Assembly: GCA_905209725.1 (NCBI GenBank) | Contig: CAJLTZ010000092.1 | Coordinates: forward strand, 1 to 8,855 | Origin: an uncultured Muribaculaceae bacterium | GTDB lineage: Bacteria; Bacteroidota; Bacteroidia; Bacteroidales; Muribaculaceae | Direction of reading: 5' to 3' | Length of the DNA: 8,855 nt | Shown: in pieces, positions 1 through 4,944 of the stretch | Numbering within the stretch: the first letter of the stretch is position 1 | Layout of the letters: each line of letters begins with the position of its first letter | Made by a program: the position numbers and the translations under genes | Notes under the pieces: model-generated | Database searches by the model: none | What the model was told of the DNA's origin: nothing | The model's input: only the letters and a program-made list of their open reading frames with translations

Positions 1-133
1 TCGTAAGTAATTGATTCCAACAAGTATAACTCTTTACATACTTGTCTCCATCATATTTATCTACGACGTGACGAAACTTGTCATTGTCAAGAAACTTGAC
101 CAATTGAGCAAAAACGTACTTGTCTTTTAACAT
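1..133 (-). CDS. IS4-type transposase (DUF4372-like N-terminus), 5' end only
   Basis: The first 44 codons of a transposase read leftwards from the ATG at 131-133 and leave the window. The peptide begins MLKDKYVFAQLVKFLDN and continues to YVKSYTCWNQLL. The pattern KYVFAQLV, then DKYDGDKYVK, then CWNQLL is what I know from the N-terminal domain (DUF4372-like) of Bacteroidales IS4-family DDE transposases of about 380-430 aa. No catalytic residue is in view, so activity cannot be judged. A TAACTTTG box (minus, 153-160) sits 20 bp upstream, as expected for a transposase promoter inside the IS left end. The gene is absent from computed ORF sets because it is short and cut by the edge. Recognition of the family is from memory of the motif. 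Confidence 0.8.
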   Translation of the reverse strand, partial: MLKDKYVFAQLVKFLDNDKFRHVVDKYDGDKYVKSYTCWNQLLT

Positions 134-152
134 AACAGCCTGATTCAGACTG

Positions 153-160
153 CAAAGTTA
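153..160 (-). promoter_or_regulatory. Promoter -7 box of the IS4-type transposase
   Basis: TAACTTTG on the minus strand matches the Bacteroidetes -7 consensus TAnnTTTG and lies 20 bp before the transposase ATG. At the expected -33 distance the sequence is TTTT rather than TTTG, so the upstream element is weak. Confidence 0.5.
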
Positions 161-238
161 ATTTCAAATCGTCGCACCTTAAAATCCCTTGCAACAAGTT
201 GAATTTCAATAATTTCAAAGAACTCTTATGATTTTTTA

Positions 239-553
239 GTGGACACTAATGATGTAAAGAAACTTCTTCAATGCACCGAAGTCGAAATAACTGATGCATT
301 TGATTCAAACGACGTTGTCAGTCTGATATTTCTTGATCAGGCTTCCAACGTGCACGAGTTCATGCAACAGCATGGTCTTAATGGACGCGTGGGATTAGTA
401 TATAATCTTTCCCACTATTACCCAGGTTGGACCCTCTTAGTTGAAACAGGATATGTAAAAGGATCAATAAATACGCTGATAAGCAAATTTTTTCGCTGGG
501 AAAGGATCGAATCTCAGAGCATACTCTCCTTTGATGAAGTCATTGAAATGTAA
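239..553 (+). CDS. Uncharacterised 104-aa protein, probably 5'-truncated by the IS
   Basis: This ORF uses a GTG at 239 and ends TAA at 551-553. The protein is acidic at the N-terminus (TDAFDSNDVV), has a hydrophobic core with aromatic residues (GLVYNLSHYYPGWTLLVE), and no signal peptide, membrane segment or motif I recognise. The GTG lies in the presumed IS terminus (TTTTTTAGTGGACAC, 232-246), and the frame stays open upstream to a TGA at 200-202. The original gene may therefore have been longer, with its start displaced by the insertion. No promoter or ribosome binding site is evident just upstream. A hairpin (576-598) follows the stop by 22 nt. Codon use looks normal for a real protein. I cannot assign a function. 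It could be an intact small protein started by chance from the IS end, or a 3' gene fragment. Confidence 0.5.
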   Translation: MDTNDVKKLLQCTEVEITDAFDSNDVVSLIFLDQASNVHEFMQQHGLNGRVGLVYNLSHYYPGWTLLVETGYVKGSINTLISKFFRWERIESQSILSFDEVIEM

Positions 554-575
554 TAACTCGAATTTATATTAACCT

Positions 576-598
576 GTGGGCGCCCTTGCGGCGCTCAC
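576..598 (+). terminator. Hairpin after the 104-aa ORF, possible terminator
   Basis: GTGGGCGCC (576-584) pairs with GGCGCTCAC (590-598) over nine positions with one G-T wobble and a 5-nt loop. The next bases are TAAAAAA, so there is no U-tract in the plus-strand transcript. It could stop transcription of the preceding ORF or simply be a remnant of IS-related sequence. Confidence 0.35.
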
Positions 599-609
599 TA
601 AAAAACGAT

Positions 610-747
610 ATGAACAAATACGATATTATTAAGCTCGCACAAGGATTTTGTAAACCTCAAGCTCAGGTATATCCAACTCTAGCCTACATTATTCATAGGG
701 GTGTCTCGATGAGCATGGCTATGGCTGGACACCGAGGCAATGCGTAG
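610..747 (+). CDS. Doubtful 45-aa ORF
   Basis: An ATG at 610 opens a frame to TAG at 745-747. It begins MNKYDIIKLAQGFCKPQ and ends in a Met/Ala/Gly-rich tail. I recognise no domain. It follows the 104-aa ORF by 56 nt, separated by the hairpin at 576-598. It may be the start of a gene whose remainder was lost when the IS1380-like fragment arrived, or a chance ORF. There is no recognisable promoter box in front of it. Confidence 0.2.
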   Translation: MNKYDIIKLAQGFCKPQAQVYPTLAYIIHRGVSMSMAMAGHRGNA

Positions 748-918
748 TAATTTCAATCGGGCATGATATCGATGTGAGATTTTTGAGTTTCCGCGTGGTG
801 GTCATGGACTGCATCGCATCCTTTTTTCGAATGAAAAGATGAAAAATCCTCTACCCGGCACACGTAAAGGCGGTCCGATTGCAAACCGGACTTCGTAATT
901 TTATGATTGAAGTGGCGA
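748..918. other. No gene; probable 3' noncoding part of the IS1380 remnant
   Basis: I see no coding potential here. It lies directly 3' of the transposase fragment on the minus strand, where an IS1380-type element carries untranslated sequence before its inverted repeat. An imperfect hairpin at 873-891 (GTCCG and CGGAC arms, extendable through a wobble pair) follows the transposase stop and may act as a weak terminator. The true IS end could not be fixed because the other terminus is missing. Confidence 0.35.
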
Positions 919-1494
919 TTATGCCGAAAGTCTCTCCAACGCGAGCGTCATAGCCTCCTTGTGTCTATGATTCTGCGAGAAGCTGAACCGGATAAAGGTC
1001 TTCTTCTCGACAATGAACACTGCGCTCAGCATTATCCGTTTCATGAAGCTGTCCATTGTGAAGTCTTCCACCTCGGTTCCAGCGAATGCCAGTGCCTTGA
1101 GCCTATGGGCGATCACGTAGGCGGCTCCGTAAAGGAACAGCCGAAACGTGTTGGCTCTGAACGAGCTACACGACATTCTGTCGGCGCGGAAATATTTCAG
1201 GTCCTTGATCCAAAGTTCCATCGTTCCTCTGCGGCAATATCGCCGATATACGGTTTCTGGCTTGTTGTTGCGGTTGCTTGGGACAATAAAGCGGACATTT
1301 ACGCCCTTGGAAGTCACCTCAATCTTGGCTATTATCCGCTGACGGTAGTTCCAGGATTTGGACTTGTAGTCGAAGCTGTAATATCTGCGGATCTCCTCGC
1401 CGTGCCGTTCATAGTCTCCTTTGGCACGTTGCAGCTGTGCCTCATATTCGGTCTTGCAGGCGAAGGAGCATAGCGGACTATGTGACTGAGCCAA
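919..1494 (-). pseudogene. IS1380-family transposase, C-terminal fragment
   Basis: The readable 191 aa correspond to roughly the C-terminal 40% of an IS1380-type DDE transposase (usually about 430 aa). Key stretches are YYSFDYKSKSWNYRQRIIAK (about residues 38-57), the block YRRYCRRGTMELWIKDLKYF with the probable third catalytic acid E93, and FRANTFRLFLYGAAYVIAHR (112-131). The regions that would hold the first two catalytic aspartates are absent, so it cannot transpose on its own. The ATG at 1494 is a chance start. The first ten or so residues probably belong to the join with the upstream sequence. On its 5' side it abuts, and slightly overlaps, a signal-peptide ORF in another frame, suggesting that a deletion or one-ended event fused IS and host sequence near 1480-1530. 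Family assignment is from motif memory and is firm; the breakpoint is inferred. Confidence 0.85.
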
Positions 1495-1720
1495 AAGGCC
1501 GAAGATGAGGTGCGGCTGCGATACATAGGTAATTTAAAGGAAGCATGGCGCGATCGAAAGTATCATCATTTACCCAAACCGACCAGGCATATATGCCTGA
1601 GGTGGCTTCCAGCTGGATGCCGGAAATCAGCATCAATAATAAAATAATACCGGGTGTGCGGTTGCACAATTTCAGCCGCAACGCGGCATTCATGACTTTG
1701 CAATTCGTATGTTTTCCCAT
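1478..1720 (-). pseudogene. N-terminal fragment of an unknown exported protein
   Basis: An 80-codon frame starts with ATG at 1720, with an alternative ATG at 1693. From the second start the protein reads MNAALRLKLCNRTPG, then IILLLMLISGIQLEA, a good Sec signal peptide (basic n-region, hydrophobic core, small residues before a likely cleavage after LEA or ATS). I therefore prefer 1693. A promoter box (TAATTTTG, minus, 1748-1755) lies just upstream. After about 60 residues of plausible sequence (IYAWSVWVNDDTFDRAM) the frame runs into the IS1380 remnant and stops in its 5' junction, so the gene is very likely cut short. The final residues (LRPFGSVT) probably derive from the join. The family of the original protein cannot be recognised from what remains. 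The alternative is a short intact secreted peptide. Confidence 0.45.
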
Positions 1721-1747
1721 TGTCTGATATTCCCTTTAGAACAGTTG

Positions 1748-1755
1748 CAAAATTA
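1748..1755 (-). promoter_or_regulatory. Promoter -7 box before the exported-protein fragment
   Basis: TAATTTTG on the minus strand matches TAnnTTTG. No TTTG is present at the -33 distance. The predicted transcript start would lie only about 20-50 nt before the candidate ATGs at 1720 and 1693. Confidence 0.4.
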
Positions 1756-1803
1756 CAACGGTCACCTCATCCGGGGAATGACTACAACGGGGGAATGCAT
1801 GGA

Positions 1804-2037
1804 CTATTTAAGGTTTTTGGCATAGACTGACGGAGGCACACCGACATGCTTGCTGAAAAGACGGGAAAAATAGGAATAGTCGTCATAGCCAAGAGCGTAG
1901 GCAATCCCCTTGGCCGACTGTGAAGTATAACGAAATGTTTCAGAAAGACACCCGAAGGGGATATCTTCTGCATATGTGAGAGTGGAAGAGTGTTGGCCTT
2001 TGACATTGATTCGTATTGGAGAGAGTCTAAAAATCAA
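1804..2037 (-). pseudogene. AraC-family regulator, C-terminal DNA-binding tail only
   Basis: The last ~45 residues are a clear AraC/XylS second helix-turn-helix: FRYTSQSAKGIAYALGYDD, then YSYFSRLFSKHVGVPPSVYA. In this family the I-A-x-x-x-G-[FY]-x-[DN]-x-S-x-F-x-[RK]-x-F-[RK] pattern marks the recognition helix, and the proline near the end (P-S-x-[FY]) is typical. The N-terminal third of the frame (MIFRLSPIRINVKGQHSS) does not look like the first helix-turn-helix or the ligand domain. A full regulator is about 250-300 aa, so most of the gene has been lost or frameshifted. It lies directly downstream of ogt on the same strand, and AraC/Ada-type regulators are often associated with such methyltransferase genes, so it may be the remains of an ogt-linked regulator. 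That link is inference. Confidence 0.7.
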
Positions 2038-2081
2038 TCAATTATTTCCCAGGTCCCTCCGTTGGTCGGGTACTCTTCATG

Positions 2082-2089
2082 CAAAGGTA
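2082..2089 (-). promoter_or_regulatory. Promoter -7 box upstream of the AraC remnant
   Basis: TACCTTTG on the minus strand matches the Bacteroidetes -7 consensus. A TTTA at 2106-2109 is a poor and closely spaced -33 candidate. An ATG immediately after the box opens only an 11-codon frame, consistent with a regulator gene whose 5' part has decayed. Confidence 0.4.
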
Positions 2090-2118
2090 GTATAAATATG
2101 AATACTAAAGTATGATTA

Positions 2119-2646
2119 TTATATTTTTCTGTTCATCATTTTACTATTTTCCAGATTCAGCAGATATTCTTTCGCTGCGAGGCCGCCGCCATAGCCGGTG
2201 AGAGTGTTATTGCTCCCAATCACACGGTGGCATGGAGCGAAGATGGAAATTGAATTGGTGCCATTGGCATTTGCCAAGGCCCTCACTGCCTTGGGCATCC
2301 CGATCTGCCGAGCCATTTCGCCATAGGAAATTGTGGTGCCGTAAGGAATCTCAAGAAGTTTGTTCCATACTTTTTTCTGGAAATCTGTACCCGCATACAA
2401 TAGGGGAATGTCAAATTCCTGTCTTTGACCCGCGAAATATTCGTCAAGTTCGGAGATAGCCCGATCTATCACCTCAGAGCAACCCTCCACCAATTCGGCA
2501 TCAAGCAGGCGGCGCAGCCTTTTATCCACAAGGCCTCGGTGCTTCTCCACCTGCCAGTCGCAAAGACACAGGTTGTCTCCAAACGACCCGAGCAAAAGAA
2601 TCCCACAAGGCGACTCATATTTCCTGGTTATTATTGTGTTAGTCAT
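2119..2646 (-). CDS. ogt: Methylated-DNA--protein-cysteine S-methyltransferase (O6-alkylguanine repair)
   Basis: This cytoplasmic suicide enzyme transfers the alkyl group from O6-alkylguanine (and O4-alkylthymine) to its own cysteine, reversing mutagenic alkylation in one step. At 175 aa it has the usual length for Ogt. The active-site motif PCHRV is at residues 138-142, with nucleophile C139. The DNA-binding helix-turn-helix carries the arginine finger in AVRALANANGTN (R122). FQKKVW (89-94) and ISYGEMA (106-112) are typical of the family, and the C-terminal GYGGGLAAKEYLL (151-163) forms the lid over the lesion pocket. The N-terminal domain (1-80) is the variable RNase H-like fold. The ATG at 2644-2646 gives a natural start; no Shine-Dalgarno is visible, as usual in this phylum. 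It is followed by a degraded AraC regulator on the same strand. It lacks the Ada zinc-binding domain, so it is the Ogt and not the Ada type. All expected catalytic residues are present. Confidence 0.95.
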   Translation of the reverse strand: MTNTIITRKYESPCGILLLGSFGDNLCLCDWQVEKHRGLVDKRLRRLLDAELVEGCSEVIDRAISELDEYFAGQRQEFDIPLLYAGTDFQKKVWNKLLEIPYGTTISYGEMARQIGMPKAVRALANANGTNSISIFAPCHRVIGSNNTLTGYGGGLAAKEYLLNLENSKMMNRKI

Positions 2647-2700
2647 ACTTATGTTCCCATGTTTAAATAGATTCCATATGCGAAGATACTAAAAATCGTT

Positions 2701-2766
2701 CATCCCATAAAACCCTTATTTTGCGTTTTTTAATAAAAGGAGATTATATTTGTGGGATGGAGTCTA
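2701..2766. repeat. Inverted repeat related to the 41-bp palindrome at 8784
   Basis: CATCCCATAAA (2701-2711) and TTTGTGGGATG (2749-2759) form an 11-bp inverted repeat with one mismatch around 37 bp of AT-rich sequence. The right arm continues as TTTGTGGGATGGAGTCTAA, which matches the left half of the palindrome at 8784-8824 apart from two bases. The TAG stop of the adjacent PD-(D/E)XK remnant (minus, 2764-2766) lies inside this copy. It sits between that remnant and ogt and could fold in the minus-strand transcript. Confidence 0.6.
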
Positions 2767-3081
2767 AATGACGGATTTCCAGGCGGTGATGTTGCGGGTC
2801 TTGGTGCTGAAGGTGACGCCGAGCTTGATAATCGGGCGCGGGTCGCCGGCAAACTGGCGCGCATAGTCCTTCTTCTTAATCTGCTCTAATGCCTCCTCGG
2901 GCGTGCCGTCGCGCTTCAACTCAATGATGTAGATGTAATTGCGCATACTCAGAATCAGGTCGATGCGGCCCTGCGAAGTGTGCCACTCCGGCCTTGCATC
3001 CACTCCAATGAGCACGAACATTATGAAGAGGTTGTTCTCGTAATGGTATCTGTCTCCGCGTGACGCATGGGTAGACAGATA
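2764..3081 (-). pseudogene. AAA-ATPase-like/PD-(D/E)XK nuclease-domain protein, C-terminal remnant
   Basis: The open frame covers about 105 codons, of which the last 85 begin at an internal ATG (3021). The sequence is the C-terminal PD-(D/E)XK-like domain (PDDEXK_9 type) found at the end of the large Bacteroidales AAA-ATPase-like family, whose members are roughly 500-600 aa. The nuclease-fold residues are visible: E in RPEWHTSQ, D in GRIDLIL, and E-L-K in IYIIELKRDG, followed by the typical EEALEQIKKKDYA and ITAWKSV. The frame enters at YHYENNLFIM, where the linker to the ATPase part would be, and is closed by TAG at 3082-3084 with no valid start. The ATPase domain is missing. A perfect promoter (3104-3135) is still in front, so the middle of the gene seems to have been deleted. 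The cellular role of these proteins is unknown to me. Confidence 0.8.
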
Positions 3082-3082
3082 C
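3046..3082. repeat. 10-bp perfect inverted repeat at the deletion junction
   Basis: GTATCTGTCT (3046-3055) and AGACAGATAC (3073-3082) are perfect inverted repeats around a 17-bp spacer. The pair lies exactly where the PD-(D/E)XK reading frame begins, between the intact promoter and the gene remnant. It may form a hairpin in the leader transcript or be the scar of the rearrangement that removed the gene body. Confidence 0.65.
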
Positions 3083-3103
3083 TAATAATTGGGGTATTTC
3101 CCA

Positions 3104-3135
3104 CAAAGATAATACATTTACTTTACTTTCGCAAA
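3104..3135 (-). promoter_or_regulatory. Bacteroidetes promoter of the PD-(D/E)XK remnant
   Basis: On the minus strand TTTG (3132-3135) is followed after exactly 20 bp by TATCTTTG (3104-3111), a perfect match to the -33/-7 elements of this phylum. Transcription would start near 3098 and run into the gene remnant, although the start codon of the original gene has gone. Confidence 0.75.
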
Positions 3136-3150
3136 AACATCCAAATAAGT

Positions 3151-3207
3151 AGGCGCCCTCTCACAGAAATGATAGCATAGGTATATTCTTTTTGTGAGAA
3201 GGAGCCT
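3151..3207 (-). terminator. Inverted repeat after the CNNM gene, possible terminator
   Basis: The arms AGGCGCCCTCTCACA (3151-3165) and TGTGAGAAGGAGCCT (3193-3207) pair at 13 of 15 positions with a 27-nt loop. In the minus-strand transcript the hairpin begins 24 nt after the CNNM stop and is followed by an AU-rich stretch with a late T-run. The long loop is unusual for an intrinsic terminator, so a different role is possible. Confidence 0.4.
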
Positions 3208-3231
3208 GACTTAAAGTGGTGAAAAGCAATA

Positions 3232-4260
3232 TTAAAGAACTGCTTCGGACGCAAATTTCTTACGGGCCATTGCCTGTAGGTCTTCAGTTGTGTCGCATTC
3301 ATCCACAATCTCAACCCCAAGCATTGTCTCGATTATGTCTTCCATGCTTACGATGCCACGCATACAGCCGTATTCATCGGTTATTACTGAAATGTGTTCC
3401 TGATCCTTAAGCATCTTCTGCCATATCTCAGACACCTTTGTGTCCTCCCTGAAGGAAAGGATAGGACGCACAATCTCTTTCAACGTCATAGAGAACCTGT
3501 CCTGAGTGAGCATTTCAAGTACTTTCGCCCTGCGTACATAGCCTGTGATAAACTCACGATGGGAATCAAACACGGGAATACGAGAGAATGATGATAGAGT
3601 CTTGTTGTCGTAAAACTCTCTCATTGTGGTATGCGTTGAAACCGAGGCCACCACCACGAATGGGGTCATGATCTCTTCTGCAGTGACATTTGAAAGTTTG
3701 AGGAAATTTTGAATTGCTTTGTTCTCAGAGTCATTAATCACGCCCTCGAATGTGCCCATATTCACCATCGCTGCCACTTCCTCACGGCTTACCGTAAGAG
3801 GTTGGATTTTGGGAGATACACAGCGTGTAAGCAATTCGGAAAGCAGTACGAGAGGATATGTGATGATGATTAAGGCCTTGATTATCCCGGCAGATGGCAT
3901 CGCGAGGCTTCGCCAATATGATGCTCCGATTGTTTTGGGGATAATTTCAGATAAGACAAGTATTAAGAGAGTCAGTATCGCGGAGATTATACCGAAATAT
4001 GCCTCTCCGAACACCTTTACTGATTCTGATCCCACTCCGGCCGCACCTATGGTATGTGCAACTGTGTTGAGTGTGAGGATAGCTGCAACCGGACGGTCTA
4101 CGTTTGTCTTGTATTTCATCAGTAAGGACGCGTTTTTTGCACCCTGACTTTCTTTCATTGAAATGAATGAAACCGGAGTAGAGAGTAGCACGGCTTCAAG
4201 CACGGAGCACAAAGAGGATACACCAAGAGCCCCGATAAGATATAATAATATTAGTGTCAT
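3232..4260 (-). CDS. CNNM-domain/CBS-pair membrane protein (CorC/HlyC-like, putative Mg2+ or ion export)
   Basis: This is a 342-aa inner-membrane protein. Residues 1-180 form the CNNM (DUF21) domain: TM1 with the conserved small/acid pattern SSLCSVLEAVLLS, TM2 around ILTLNTVAHTIGAAGVG (61-77), TM3 ending in LSEIIPKTIGA (103-113), and a re-entrant helix near 120-147. Residues 195-320 are two CBS motifs (EEIMTPFVVV; FSRIPVFD; HISVITDEYGCMRGIVSMED), which bind adenine nucleotides in relatives. The CorC/HlyC C-terminal domain (about 80 aa) of longer relatives is missing, and the protein ends shortly after the second CBS. Relatives such as CorC/MpfA export Mg2+, and GldE belongs to the same superfamily. 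The exact substrate cannot be read from sequence. The ATG at 4258-4260 is the only start that keeps TM1. An upstream minus-strand gene for a small exported protein ends 78 bp away, so cotranscription is possible. Confidence 0.9.
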   Translation of the reverse strand: MTLILLYLIGALGVSSLCSVLEAVLLSTPVSFISMKESQGAKNASLLMKYKTNVDRPVAAILTLNTVAHTIGAAGVGSESVKVFGEAYFGIISAILTLLILVLSEIIPKTIGASYWRSLAMPSAGIIKALIIITYPLVLLSELLTRCVSPKIQPLTVSREEVAAMVNMGTFEGVINDSENKAIQNFLKLSNVTAEEIMTPFVVVASVSTHTTMREFYDNKTLSSFSRIPVFDSHREFITGYVRRAKVLEMLTQDRFSMTLKEIVRPILSFREDTKVSEIWQKMLKDQEHISVITDEYGCMRGIVSMEDIIETMLGVEIVDECDTTEDLQAMARKKFASEAVL

Positions 4261-4338
4261 TGTTTTAAGTATAAGTTACTATTGCCGATGGGTTCTAATG
4301 CCCTCGGATTCCAAAGAAGAGAGGAAACTTATACTTTT

Positions 4339-4617
4339 TTACTCACGGAATACGCAGTGCAAAATCCTGACTGAAAGGTGGGGAAGGATGATTTTGACTT
4401 TTGAACTAACATCAATATCCCGACTGCTTCTGGGAATGTTAATCCTATTATCGGAAATATCCTCTGAAATTTCAGCGCGGGACATACCGTTGGCTATGAC
4501 ACAGCATTCTATCGCTGTTTCCGATTCACCTTCATATATTTCCAGACAGTCGGCCTGGACGGGAACAAGAAACAGACTCGCAATTAAGCATGAAATAATT
4601 GCAATGGCTCGTGTCAT
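4339..4617 (-). CDS. Small exported protein of unknown function
   Basis: I choose the ATG at 4615-4617 because it gives a compact signal peptide: MTRAIAIISCLIASLFLVPVQA with cleavage before DCLEIYEG. An in-frame ATG at 4677 would add 20 residues in front of it (112 aa in all) and place the hydrophobic stretch unusually far in. The mature part of about 70 aa is acidic near its start, has a CC pair (IECCVIANG) and single cysteines near each end (ADCLE and ILHCVF), and includes ISEDISDNRINIPRSSRDID. Four cysteines after export suggest disulfides. I recognise no family. It precedes the CNNM gene on the same strand with a 78-bp gap and could share its transcript. A plus-strand frame of 177 codons covers the same stretch but has no recognisable features, so I regard it as antisense. 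Confidence 0.5.
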   Translation of the reverse strand: MTRAIAIISCLIASLFLVPVQADCLEIYEGESETAIECCVIANGMSRAEISEDISDNRINIPRSSRDIDVSSKVKIILPHLSVRILHCVFRE

Positions 4618-4688
4618 AGCGTGTCTTATAATAGTTATAACATATTTTAACGCCTTTTGTTTTATTGAATCAGACAATTCCTGTAAAA

Positions 4689-4720
4689 TTTGTTAGTCAG
4701 CATTTAGATTCTTAAATTTG
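4689..4720 (+). promoter_or_regulatory. Bacteroidetes promoter of the EamA transporter gene
   Basis: TTTG (4689-4692) and TAAATTTG (4713-4720) are separated by exactly 20 bp, a perfect match to the phylum consensus. Transcription would start near 4727, giving a leader of about 218 nt before the transporter ATG at 4945. It lies in the divergent region between the small exported protein gene (minus) and the transporter. Confidence 0.7.
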
Positions 4721-4740
4721 CAAGATAAATATGACCCGTT

Positions 4741-4941
4741 GAGAGTATTCTCGAGTGATTTGGTTGAGTCCGAGAAGGAGCGATGCGGGCATCGTGACGG
4801 AGCGGAGCCAACCAAAGCGCCGAAAAGACGCCAAAAGATGCGTTCACTCTGAAAAGACCCCCAACTCCGACATTATTACCACCGATGCTTCCCGCTTCTG
4901 GGTCATCCCAGCCAGCAAATAATTGTAATAGATTAAATTAG
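4741..4941 (+). promoter_or_regulatory. Structured 5' leader of the EamA transporter, function unknown
   Basis: No full-size gene lies in 4678-4944. Several complementary segments are visible in the predicted leader. GAGA/TCTC (4741-4752) forms a small hairpin. TTTGGTTG (4759-4766) pairs perfectly with CAACCAAA (4809-4816) and encloses CCG/CGG (4770-4772 with 4798-4800) and the hairpin CGATG-CGGG-CATCG (4781-4794). CTGGG-TCAT-CCCAG (4898-4911) stands 33 nt before the transporter ATG. A short frame (4885-4941, 18 codons, starting MLPASGSSQPANN) ends 3 nt before that ATG and could couple translation. It matches no riboswitch class I know. An alternative is a decayed gene end, since other short open frames run through it. 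Confidence 0.4.
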
Positions 4942-4944
4942 AGG

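Larger units (their letters stand above)
1..246 (-). mobile_element. Left end of an IS4-type insertion sequence (outer boundary approximate)
   Basis: This covers the transposase 5' end plus about 113 bp of noncoding sequence that should include the IS terminus. Read on the minus strand, the likely tip begins GTGTCCACTAAAAAATC (246 down to 230). I infer the boundary from its position and from the abrupt start of unrelated coding sequence to the right. The opposite IS end and any target duplication lie outside the window, so the exact edge is unproven. Confidence 0.45.

Noticed and set aside
907..1473. Plus-strand 188-codon ORF
   Set aside because: It is antisense to the IS1380 transposase fragment, which has clear family motifs. 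The plus-strand translation has none.
3719..4147. Plus-strand 142-codon ORF
   Set aside because: It lies entirely antisense within the CNNM/CBS gene, whose motifs are unambiguous.
4163..4696. Plus-strand 177-codon ORF
   Set aside because: It overlaps the start of the CNNM gene and the whole small exported protein gene on the other strand, has no recognisable domain, and ends in the divergent promoter region.
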